The position numbers were made by a program, and so were the translations under genes. A stretch of DNA of 6,657 nt from Opitutia bacterium (lineage in GTDB: Bacteria; Verrucomicrobiota; Verrucomicrobiia; Opitutales; JANYDI01), in contig JANYDI010000057.1 of NCBI GenBank assembly GCA_025363695.1, positions 1 through 6,657 on the forward strand, in the 5' to 3' direction. Numbering within the stretch: the stretch's first letter is position 1; each line of letters starts with the position of its first letter. Below, in pieces: positions 1-5,415 of the stretch. The notes under the pieces are model-generated. The model had not been told where the DNA came from. It was given only the letters and a program-made list of their open reading frames with translations, and ran no database searches.

Positions 1-120
1 TGCGCTAATAGCTGTCATGCGCAAAATGATAGTGTGCTTAAATACGATGATAAAAAATGACAGGGTTTACGAAAAAAATTATGAATTTTAGACTTTTGCT
101 CTTGACTGCCAAGACGGTAG

Positions 121-225
121 ATCCCCTACAGGTAGCGATTTTATAAAATGCGATGCATTTTAATAAAATCGCTACCTGATAGCATATACTAAGGCCCCTC
201 CGGATCGCTTCGCGATCGAAGTGTA
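121..225 (+). repeat. Structured repeat unit R1a (lacks hairpin A)
   Basis: This is the first copy of the hairpin-rich repeat family. It begins with ATCCCCTA, followed by near-palindrome B at 129-178, whose outer arms are CAGGTAGCGATTTT and its complement and whose inner arms are AAAATGC/GCATTTT. The linker at 182-198 contains ATACTAAGGCCCC, and hairpin C at 203-217 is GATCGC-TTC-GCGATC. Compared with R3 and R4, the unit is missing hairpin A at its outer end. Its tail meets the tail of R1b, which lies in the opposite orientation, so the two form a head-outward inverted pair. The right boundary is approximate. I see no coding function; the minus-strand reading frame through it is produced by the repeat sequence. 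Confidence 0.85.
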
Positions 226-271
226 CATTAATTTCGATTCCGAAGGAATCTGTGGGGGCCTTAGTATATGC
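182..271. repeat. 17-bp perfect inverted repeat enclosing two small hairpins
   Basis: GCATATACTAAGGCCCC at 182-198 pairs perfectly with its complement at 255-271. Inside are two independent hairpins, GATCGC-TTC-GCGATC at 203-217 and GATTCC-GAA-GGAATC at 236-250. The result is a three-way, clover-like fold at the junction of R1a and R1b. It follows from two repeat units abutting tail to tail. It is not a tRNA: the closing stem is too long and no T-arm or anticodon-arm signature is present. Confidence 0.8.
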
Positions 272-360
272 TTCCCGATGGGCGATTTTTATAAAATGCA
301 TCGCATTTTTAAAAATCGCCTATCGGAAAGGGGATGCTAAGGGGCGCAAGCGCCCCTTAG
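232..360 (-). repeat. Structured repeat unit R1b (C-B-A toward the plus-strand gene)
   Basis: This is the second unit of the R1 pair, in reverse orientation to R1a. Read left to right it holds hairpin C (GATTCC-GAA-GGAATC, 236-250), the GGGGCCTTAGTAT linker, hairpin B at 275-326 with outer arms CCGATGGGCGATTTTT and a matching complement (one G·T pair), the linker AAAGGGGATG, and the perfect hairpin A at 337-360 (11-bp arms CTAAGGGGCGC and GCGCCCCTTAG). Its last 90 bases (271-360) are nearly identical to R2 (1009-1097), so the plus-strand gene sits between direct repeats. Hairpin A ends 29-62 bases before the possible start codons of that gene. Confidence 0.88.
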
Positions 361-416
361 TCTTTATAACAAAAACACTTGACAGACCTATGGATTTATG
401 CCAGCGTGGCCGCATT

Positions 417-1019
417 ATGATAATGTTTGGAAAATATCTATTACTCGTGGCCTTCATGGCTACTTCCCTCAGTGCGGCCTCCTTGGAGTCAGTGATCAAG
501 AGCCCTAGGAACGATTCAAAGCCATGGACGGAATATCCTGTCTGCGATAAGAGCGTGAAATATACCTTGGTAAAAACAACGCCGGATCAGCTCTCAAAAT
601 TACTCAGTGAGTTTCGTCGTAGCGTTGGTTACACGATAACGATTCTCCTGGAGTGTCCTTCGGCTAAACACTTTGCACAAACACAAGTGGGCCAGAAACA
701 AGCAAAGGCTCTCTTTGAAAAACAAGGCATTGATTTCTTTAAAAAAATAGGCGCTGAAGAAGTTAAACTCGTACTACTCCCCTTAAAAGGAAAGTGCGAG
801 GAGCTCAGTATCAGGAGACATTCTGGGCTTGGGACAAAGGACAATAAGCTTGTCATTGTCGATAACACGCCTCCAATTAAGATATTTCGTTACACCTATG
901 ATCACATGGATGCATTTATTAAAGAAGAAAAGGCTGGACTAAGGGGCATGAAAGTGGGGAAGGCCCTAGTGGATCTCGTAGAGAGCCAAGAAGGGGACTT
1001 GGTATTCCCTTCCCGATAG
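417..1019 (+). CDS. Hypothetical small exported protein, about 200 aa
   Basis: I do not recognise this protein. Possible ATG starts in frame are at 390, 417 and 423. The frame is open further upstream, but only through repeat R1b, so those residues should not be annotated. None of the ATGs has a clear Shine-Dalgarno. I chose 417 because the product then begins with a plausible signal peptide: a short N-region with Lys, a hydrophobic core around YLLLVAFMATSL, and a likely signal peptidase I site after SLSAA. The mature part is about 175 residues, charged and Lys-rich, with three cysteines (VCDKS, LLECPS, GKCEE) that could form disulfides if it is periplasmic. No lipobox or later membrane segment is evident. 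The last residues (part of Pro, then Ser-Arg) and the TAG stop come from repeat R2. The gene converges on mrdA and is flanked by near-identical direct repeats (271-360 and 1009-1097), which suggests an accessory cassette. That it is a real gene rests on the signal peptide and the long frame; function is unknown. Confidence 0.7.
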   Translation: MIMFGKYLLLVAFMATSLSAASLESVIKSPRNDSKPWTEYPVCDKSVKYTLVKTTPDQLSKLLSEFRRSVGYTITILLECPSAKHFAQTQVGQKQAKALFEKQGIDFFKKIGAEEVKLVLLPLKGKCEELSIRRHSGLGTKDNKLVIVDNTPPIKIFRYTYDHMDAFIKEEKAGLRGMKVGKALVDLVESQEGDLVFPSR

Positions 1020-1097
1020 GCGATTTTTATAAAATGCATCGCATTTTTAAAAATCGCCTATCGGTAGGGGATTCTAAGGGGCGCAAGCGCCCCTTAG
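1009..1097 (-). repeat. Partial repeat unit R2 (B-A) between convergent genes
   Basis: This copy contains only hairpins B and A. B at 1013-1064 has perfect 16-base outer arms (CCGATAGGCGATTTTT and complement) and inner arms AAAATGC/GCATTTT. A at 1074-1097 is identical to A at 337-360. The segment differs from 271-360 at only four places: one substitution in the B arm, one substitution and one single-base indel at the start of the linker, and one substitution at its end. It supplies the TAG stop of the plus-strand gene (1017-1019) and the TAA stop of mrdA (1094-1096 read on the minus strand), so it fills the whole 74-base gap between them. It could act as a two-way transcription terminator, but neither strand shows a clean GC stem followed directly by a U-run. 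Confidence 0.88.
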
Positions 1098-3013
1098 TCC
1101 TTCCCTCCCTTCTCCTTTGCTTTTTGGTACGCTCGCAACACCGTGCGGCCGATCGGGGCGGCGGTGGTGCTGCCGGCATAGCCGTCGTTGGGGTCAGCGC
1201 CTTCGACCAAGACGCAGAGGGCTACCGTGGGTAGGGATTCCTGCGTGGCATGCGTGGTATGCGTGGCATAATAAAACCCGATAAGCCAGGCGAGCGTGAG
1301 GGTATTGTTGGCGATCTGGGCGGTGCCGGTCTTGACGCAAATATCGCTACCGTGGATGGCAATGAGGCGGCCTGTGCCCTGGGTGGCGGCTTGGCGCATG
1401 CCAGCTAAAAGGGCTTGGTAGTCACTGGGTTTGAGGCCATGGGCACCGGAGGCGGGGAGGGTGCTGGATTGTAGGGCGTTTGTAGATTCTTTTTTGAGTA
1501 AGGTGGGCTGAAAGCCGGGGTTACCGCTCCCTAGGGCGGCTGCAAAACAGGCCATGCGCAAAGGGGTGGTCAGCAAAAACCCTTGGCCAATGGCCATGTT
1601 GGCGGTATCGCCGGGATACCAGCGTTCGTGGCGTTTTTCGAGCTTCCATTGCGGATCCGGGACGCTGCGTTGCTGAGGTTCGAAAGGGAGCTCTATCCCT
1701 GTGGGGCTGTTTAAGTGCCAAAAGGCTGCCTCTTTGGCAAGGGCTTCGGGGCCCACTTGGAGGCCGACTTGGTAGCAGTACACATTGCTGCTCATCGAAA
1801 GCGCCTCCTTGAGATCGACGCTGCCCAGGGCTAGCTTGTCGTGCTCGGGGTAAAGGCGATTGCCGACTTTGTAAAAGCGGTCGCAGTCAAAGCGGGTTTC
1901 AGGCGTGATCACTCCGGCCTTCAGGGCGGCCATAGCGGTAATGAGCTTAAAGGGTGAGCCGGGTGGATACAGGCCTTGGAGGGCACGGTTCATCCAGGCC
2001 TCGTTTTCACTGATGGCTCGGAAGGCCTCGACGCTCAAGGTCGGCACGAAGGCATTGAGGTCGTAGTCCGGCTTGCTGGCCATGACGAGTACCTCCCCTG
2101 TAGCGATATCTAGCAATACAACAGCGCCCCTTCTGGCGCCTAAGGCGGCTTCAGCGACCCGTTGTAATTCGATATCTATGGTTATATGAAGATCTTGGCC
2201 CTTTTGGGGTATCACGCTTTCCAGGCAACGGTATTGGAAGCCCGAAGGATCGACTTGCCAAATACTGCCGCCGTTTTTCCCTTGTAAGGAAGCGTCAAAG
2301 ACAAGCTCCAAGCCACTGCGTCCTGTTTGGGTTTTGAAGCTAAAGGTGGTGAGCTTTTTATCCGCAAACGCATCGATAGTAGCCTCTGCTGGGCCTACGT
2401 TGCCCAAAACATGCGCTGCTGCGCATCCAAACGGGTAATACCTAAACGCCTCTCCATGCAGCTGCATAGGGCTATCTATGGGCAAGGCATCCCACAGCCG
2501 GACATATTCCTGGTCGGAGAGGTCTCGAGCTAAAGGGAAAGGCAGCAGCAGTTTTTGAGCAAAATGACGCAATAAGGCAGGTTTGTCGAGGGAAAGCTTG
2601 CGACCCAAAATGCCTTCGAGGTGCTCCAAATAGCGCTGAACAACGGCAGCGCGCGCGTCCGCCCGGAGGCTATCACGATTAAGATGCGTTTGCCCACCGG
2701 CTTGCCGGGCTTGCCGGGCTTCTCGGACTTTTTTTAAATATTCCTGCCGTAGTTCTTGGCGCAGCTCACCCAGGTAAAGCACTACGGAAAAACCCGGCCT
2801 GTTTCCTACTAATAACTGCCCATTGCGATCATAAATATGCCCTCGCGGACCCGGTTGTAAAATACGCCGCTGCGATTGCTGTTTTTCCTGGTCCTTATAA
2901 CGCTGCGTTTGAAGAATTTGCCTCCAAAAAAGCCCCCAAGCCAGGAACAAAAAAGACCCTAGGTACACGGCCCCTAAATGCAAAAGCCGTAAGCGATAAT
3001 CCCAATGCTTCAT
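1094..3013 (-). CDS. mrdA: Penicillin-binding protein 2 (elongasome peptidoglycan transpeptidase)
   Basis: This 639-aa protein is a class B PBP that cross-links lateral-wall peptidoglycan in the periplasm with RodA and MreBCD. It has a short cytoplasmic N-terminus and one membrane anchor (about residues 11-30). The pedestal domain opens with the family motif GPRGHIYDRNGQLL (55-68) and contains TGRSGLE (230-236). The transpeptidase domain has SxxK as Ser353-Pro-Phe-Lys356 (YPPGSPFK), SxN as Ser408-Ser-Asn410, and KTG as Lys561-Thr-Gly563 (VKTGTA). All three catalytic motifs are intact, and length is normal for the family. The ATG overlaps the mreC stop as ATGA and has AAGGA six bases upstream, so start and translational coupling are well supported. 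Two regions carry in-frame triplicated 9-bp repeats: ARQARQA near residues 99-105 and ATHTTHATQ at 583-591. The TAA stop lies inside repeat R2. PBP2 rather than FtsI/PBP3 is inferred from coupling to mreC and the YPPGSPFK and RGxIxDRNG forms. Confidence 0.93.
   Translation of the reverse strand: MKHWDYRLRLLHLGAVYLGSFLFLAWGLFWRQILQTQRYKDQEKQQSQRRILQPGPRGHIYDRNGQLLVGNRPGFSVVLYLGELRQELRQEYLKKVREARQARQAGGQTHLNRDSLRADARAAVVQRYLEHLEGILGRKLSLDKPALLRHFAQKLLLPFPLARDLSDQEYVRLWDALPIDSPMQLHGEAFRYYPFGCAAAHVLGNVGPAEATIDAFADKKLTTFSFKTQTGRSGLELVFDASLQGKNGGSIWQVDPSGFQYRCLESVIPQKGQDLHITIDIELQRVAEAALGARRGAVVLLDIATGEVLVMASKPDYDLNAFVPTLSVEAFRAISENEAWMNRALQGLYPPGSPFKLITAMAALKAGVITPETRFDCDRFYKVGNRLYPEHDKLALGSVDLKEALSMSSNVYCYQVGLQVGPEALAKEAAFWHLNSPTGIELPFEPQQRSVPDPQWKLEKRHERWYPGDTANMAIGQGFLLTTPLRMACFAAALGSGNPGFQPTLLKKESTNALQSSTLPASGAHGLKPSDYQALLAGMRQAATQGTGRLIAIHGSDICVKTGTAQIANNTLTLAWLIGFYYATHTTHATQESLPTVALCVLVEGADPNDGYAGSTTAAPIGRTVLRAYQKAKEKGGKD
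1242..1268. repeat. 9-bp tandem repeat x3 inside mrdA
   Basis: Three consecutive 9-base units, TGCGTGGCA, TGCGTGGTA and TGCGTGGCA, lie in frame within mrdA. On the minus strand they encode residues 583-591 (ATH-TTH-ATQ), just after the LAWLIGF strand of the transpeptidase domain that follows the KTG motif. Because the unit is a multiple of three, copy-number change would lengthen or shorten a loop without breaking the frame. Confidence 0.85.
2700..2726. repeat. 9-bp tandem repeat (two exact, one degenerate) inside mrdA
   Basis: GCTTGCCGG occurs twice in a row (2700-2708 and 2709-2717), followed by the degenerate GCTTCTCGG. On the minus strand it encodes the REARQARQA stretch (about residues 97-105), in an Arg/Gln/Glu-rich, probably helical part of the PBP2 pedestal. 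The repeat is in frame and has the same unit length as the one near the C-terminus. Confidence 0.75.
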
Positions 3014-3819
3014 AGGGGGTCCTTCTTAGGTAAGAGGATGCAGACCTCTCGAAGCCTAAACAGGTTCGGGTCTAAAAGCACCTGCGCCTCTTTAAATAAG
3101 CCCTTTTGCACCGACGGCCCCAGGCTCCCTAGGTGTAGGCCAGGCGGAAATACCGTTCCTAAGCTAGACGTCACCAAGATGGCTTCTTGATCTAAGCAAC
3201 TATCTAAAGGCAAATGCTGCACCCAACCCTCTGGATCTTGGCCCGCAGCCATGCTCTTGCCGCTAAATAAAACGGGATATAAATCTCCTTGTACCTCAGC
3301 AGCCATGCGGAATCCAGGGCTGCTGATCAGTTCTACCTCAGCCGTGTATAGATGTACCTGGCTGATACGCCCCACGACGCCACAACTACCCAGCACCCCA
3401 GCCCCCACGCAGACCCCCGACAAGCTCCCCCGCCTCAGCAGCAACTTGTGGTGCTTGGGCGTAAATTCTGCATGCATCACGCGCGCCAAAAGGCCCTCGA
3501 AGCCAGCTTGTTCTGGGAGATCTAACAATTTTTCTAGCCGCTTAACGCTTTGGGCCAAAAAGGCATTTTGCTGCACCGATAAATGGTACAGCGTGTTAAT
3601 CCGCGCCAAGCGCTGCCCTTCCTGGATCAAGGCCGATTGGCTGCGCACCTTTTGGCTCAAAAACCCTAGGGCATCCACCGCGTAACTCGATGTCCACCAC
3701 AACGGCGCCTGCAACTCAAAAAAAAACGCTCGGCCCGCGTCCCGAAAGACCATGGGCACCCCCATGGCCAACAACAACCCCCCGAAAAGAAGACTTTGTC
3801 TGAAAGCCCCAAGCATCAT
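3010..3819 (-). CDS. mreC: Rod shape-determining protein MreC
   Basis: MreC is the bitopic periplasmic protein that links MreB filaments to PBP2 and helps activate it. This product is 269 aa, close to the family's usual length. One N-terminal membrane segment (about residues 8-25) is followed by a probable coiled coil (about 55-97, with repeated Leu/Arg/Gln/Glu). The beta-rich MreC core then includes LLARVMHAEF, the RRGSLSGVCVGAGVLGSCGVVGRI stretch (written here only in part: GVVGRISQV) and a conserved-looking VELISSPGFRMAAEV. Two adjacent ATGs (3819 and 3816) could start it, and neither has a recognisable Shine-Dalgarno. The TGA stop overlaps the mrdA ATG by four bases. mreD, usually next in this cluster, is absent here, and mreB is not adjacent. 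Upstream lies repeat R3, with its hairpin A 35 bases before the start, then the plsC gene 254 bases away. Confidence is high from order and core motifs. Confidence 0.88.
   Translation of the reverse strand: MMLGAFRQSLLFGGLLLAMGVPMVFRDAGRAFFFELQAPLWWTSSYAVDALGFLSQKVRSQSALIQEGQRLARINTLYHLSVQQNAFLAQSVKRLEKLLDLPEQAGFEGLLARVMHAEFTPKHHKLLLRRGSLSGVCVGAGVLGSCGVVGRISQVHLYTAEVELISSPGFRMAAEVQGDLYPVLFSGKSMAAGQDPEGWVQHLPLDSCLDQEAILVTSSLGTVFPPGLHLGSLGPSVQKGLFKEAQVLLDPNLFRLREVCILLPKKDPL
3020..3024 (-). promoter_or_regulatory. Ribosome binding site of mrdA
   Basis: AAGGA on the minus strand lies six bases before the mrdA ATG, inside the end of mreC. It fixes the mrdA start and shows that the host uses Shine-Dalgarno initiation for coupled genes. 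Confidence 0.8.
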
Positions 3820-3854
3820 GGGTAGTATGGAGGGATGCAGGTAGGAGTCAAGGA

Positions 3855-3990
3855 TTAAGGGGCGCTTGCGCCCCTTAGGATCCCCTACAGGTAGCGATTT
3901 TTAAAAATGCGATGCATTTTATAAAAATCGCTACCTGGAAGGAAATACTAAGCCCCCTCCACGATCGCGAAGCGATCCGAGTGTATTTTA
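3855..3990 (+). repeat. Structured repeat unit R3, complete (A-B-C)
   Basis: This is a full unit located between plsC and mreC. Hairpin A at 3855-3878 has one change at its outer base (T for C, giving a wobble pair) and the loop TT. The linker GATCCCCTA follows, then hairpin B at 3888-3937 with outer arms CAGGTAGCGATTTTT and complement, the linker AAATACTAAGCCCCCTCC, and hairpin C at 3963-3977 (GATCGC-GAA-GCGATC), ending in GTGTATTTTA. Read in the direction of mreC transcription the order is C-B-A-mreC, the same relation to the downstream gene as R1b and R4. The right boundary is approximate. Confidence 0.88.
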
Positions 3991-4006
3991 TGAATTGCTT
4001 CAAGCC

Positions 4007-4118
4007 GGTTTGAGGGGTACATTGGGGGTTCAGGCAAGGAAGGGAAGTGCGTAGCGCACTTAAGGTGCGTGAGTCACTTCCATGACGCAGCATCAACCCC
4101 CAATGTGCCCCTCAAACC
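4007..4118. repeat. Long inverted repeat overlapping the 3' end of plsC
   Basis: The arms at 4007-4030 and 4095-4118 are complementary over 24 bases with a single C/T difference that still allows a wobble pair. Weaker complementarity continues inward to 4043-4049 and 4075-4081 (GGAAGTG/CACTTCC), so the whole can be drawn as a ~43-base imperfect stem with a ~25-base apex. A small alternative hairpin AAGTGCG-TAG-CGCACTT lies at 4045-4061. The right arm is inside plsC and encodes residues 213-220. The sequence is unrelated to hairpins A, B or C. It could shape the plsC mRNA 3' end, but no U-run follows the stem. Confidence 0.8.
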
Positions 4119-4754
4119 CTTAATTCCTTCCATAATCACCTCCATGGCATAGCGATAGCGCTCGGGGTGCTTGGGGCCGGGGTCATAGACTTCTGGGAGG
4201 ATGGGGCGATGGTAGTCGATGCGGATGGGGTGCTCGAAGTTGGGTAGGGCGTTCTTGCGTCCGAGGGCCTCAAAGGTGCCTGAGATATGGGCGGGGATCA
4301 CAGGCACTTGGGCCATGCAGGCGATGAGGCCCACCCCCGCTTTGGGGGTTTGTGGTTTGCCGTCGGGGCTGCGCGTGCCTTCTGGGAAGAGCAAAAGGGA
4401 CTGCCCGGAGCGCAGCAGCTTGAGCACCGTCTTGACGGCCGAGACATCGCCGGAAGACTCCCGCTTAAGGCGAATACAGTGCAGGGAATCCAAAAGCCAG
4501 CCCATAAAGGCGGTTTCAAAAAGGCTTTCACGCGCCAAATAATAAATACGCCTAGGCAAACAGGATCCAATAAAGGGAGGATCCAGGAAGCTCAAGTGAT
4601 TGGCCGCCAAGATAAAAGGGCCCTCGTGAGGGATGTTTTCAACGCCATACACTTCTGTGTTCCACAAATTGGCGCAGGTCTCGTAAGCGAGGTGCCGGAC
4701 AAACGTATAGACCCACGGACGCTTGGGCTTGGCTAAAGGAGACTCATAATGCAT
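4074..4754 (-). CDS. plsC: 1-acyl-sn-glycerol-3-phosphate acyltransferase (PlsC family)
   Basis: This enzyme acylates lysophosphatidic acid at the sn-2 position to make phosphatidic acid at the inner membrane, the second step of glycerophospholipid synthesis. The 226-aa product has the acyltransferase blocks in order: NHLSFLD with catalytic His53 and Asp58, a CIRLKRES segment (93-100) in the place of block II, FPEGTRS (123-129) for glycerol-phosphate binding, and VPVIP (150-154). Length is normal. The ATG overlaps the end of cmk by 22 bases, with GGAGG ten bases upstream, which implies translational coupling. The same cmk-plsC order is known in Chlamydiae. The last 14 residues (GLRGTLGVDAASWK) are encoded by the right arm and inner part of the inverted repeat at 4007-4118, so the C-terminus may have been altered by that element. 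Other lysophospholipid acyltransferases share these motifs, so exact acceptor specificity is inferred. Confidence 0.88.
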   Translation of the reverse strand: MHYESPLAKPKRPWVYTFVRHLAYETCANLWNTEVYGVENIPHEGPFILAANHLSFLDPPFIGSCLPRRIYYLARESLFETAFMGWLLDSLHCIRLKRESSGDVSAVKTVLKLLRSGQSLLLFPEGTRSPDGKPQTPKAGVGLIACMAQVPVIPAHISGTFEALGRKNALPNFEHPIRIDYHRPILPEVYDPGPKHPERYRYAMEVIMEGIKGLRGTLGVDAASWK

Positions 4755-5380
4755 TGGACAACATCCTCCAAAGTATGCTCGCTGGTATCGACGGTAATAG
4801 AACCGGGCGGGGCCACCAGAGGAGCGGTTTTACGGGATTGATCTTGGGCATTGCGCACGGAAACGACATCCACAACGCCTTGAGCATCGCGACGTCGCTG
4901 ACACGTGGCTTCATCGGCAACCAAGAAAAAACGGTAATCGGCCTTGGGGAGCACGACCGAGCCGATGTCACGGCCCTCCATGACAAGGCCCCGAAAGCCT
5001 TCCTTGCGGGCCAAATCGACATAACTGCGTTGATACTCAAGCAGCCAAGCGCGCAAACACGGCAAGGCGGCGTATTTGGAAACGCTCGCGTTGACCTCAG
5101 GGCTTTTGAGCTGGAGATAATCAAAGGTTTTCCCATTGAGGCAAATACGCGCCGAATGCGCGTAGATACTCGTAGACCGCTGGAGGGCGTTTAAAAAAGC
5201 TTGCACCTGAGGTTCCTTGGGAGGGACTTTTGCCTGAAGCAGCAAATAGGTGAGCGCCCGGTAATGCTCGCCGGTATCGCAAGCTAAAAATTTAAGGTCC
5301 CGAGCCAGGGCTCTGGCGGTTGAGGACTTGCCTGAAGCCGCTCCGCCATCCAAGGCGATCACTGTAAATGCATCCTTCAT
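4733..5380 (-). CDS. cmk: Cytidylate kinase (CMP/dCMP kinase)
   Basis: Cmk transfers phosphate from ATP to CMP or dCMP in the cytoplasm, feeding CTP and dCTP pools and the CDP-diacylglycerol branch of lipid synthesis. The frame extends to an ATG at 5395, but the ATG at 5380 has a perfect AAGGAGG five bases upstream and puts the P-loop where the family has it, so I chose 5380 (215 aa). Seen motifs: P-loop DGGAASGKSS (11-20), CDTGEHYRAL (34-43, usually DTGAMYR), the CMP-binding region with SVSKYAALPCLR (99-110) and QRS (117-119), EGRDIGSVVLPKA (135-147), the LID-like CQRRRDAQG stretch, and the terminal DQSRKTAPL...DTS motif. The Glu-His for Ala-Met change in the CMP-binding loop is a mild oddity. 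The gene lies 35 bases after yhhQ and overlaps plsC by 22 bases, so it is mid-operon. Confidence 0.92.
   Translation of the reverse strand: MKDAFTVIALDGGAASGKSSTARALARDLKFLACDTGEHYRALTYLLLQAKVPPKEPQVQAFLNALQRSTSIYAHSARICLNGKTFDYLQLKSPEVNASVSKYAALPCLRAWLLEYQRSYVDLARKEGFRGLVMEGRDIGSVVLPKADYRFFLVADEATCQRRRDAQGVVDVVSVRNAQDQSRKTAPLVAPPGSITVDTSEHTLEDVVQCIMSLL
4765..4769 (-). promoter_or_regulatory. Ribosome binding site of plsC
   Basis: GGAGG on the minus strand lies ten bases before the plsC ATG at 4754, within the last codons of cmk. It supports the overlapping start. Confidence 0.7.
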
Positions 5381-5385
5381 ACTTG

Positions 5386-5392
5386 CCTCCTT
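5386..5392 (-). promoter_or_regulatory. Ribosome binding site that decides the cmk start
   Basis: AAGGAGG on the minus strand lies five bases before the ATG at 5380. It falls inside the five-codon extension that begins at the ATG at 5395, which argues for the downstream start. Confidence 0.85.
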
Positions 5393-5415
5393 CATCCATA
5401 GGGAAAAACTGAAAG

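Noticed and set aside
1..62. Short inverted matches (TGCGC/GCGCA, TGTCAT/ATGACA)
   Set aside because: They are five to six bases long and expected by chance.
182..271. Clover-like fold as a tRNA
   Set aside because: The closing stem is 17 bp, there are only two inner arms, and no T-loop, anticodon arm or CCA end is recognisable.
38..301. Minus-strand 87-residue frame
   Set aside because: It is mostly a translation of repeat R1a and hairpin B, with no start signal or protein-like features.
121..360. CRISPR-like array
   Set aside because: Repeats are long palindromes without regularly spaced unique spacers, and no cas gene is present.
379..384. TTGACA as a -35 box for the exported-protein gene
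   Set aside because: No -10 box lies about 17 bases downstream; the nearest TATGAT (416-421) is about 31 bases away and overlaps candidate start codons.
1074..1097. Hairpin A as a canonical Rho-independent terminator
   Set aside because: The stem is strong, but no U-run follows it on either strand; termination remains possible but unsupported.
3251..3685. Plus-strand 144-residue frame
   Set aside because: It is antisense to mreC, which has clear family features.
3822..3851. Possible minus-strand promoter TTGACT-18-TACTAC before mreC
   Set aside because: The -10 candidate matches the consensus poorly and lies only two bases from the ATG.
3875..4096. Minus-strand 73-residue frame between plsC and mreC
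   Set aside because: It runs through hairpin B of R3 and the inverted repeat, sharing the same repeat-derived residues as other false frames.
4287..4736. Plus-strand 149-residue frame
   Set aside because: It is the antisense shadow of plsC, whose motifs are intact on the minus strand.
4754..5194. Plus-strand 146-residue frame
   Set aside because: It is the antisense shadow of cmk.
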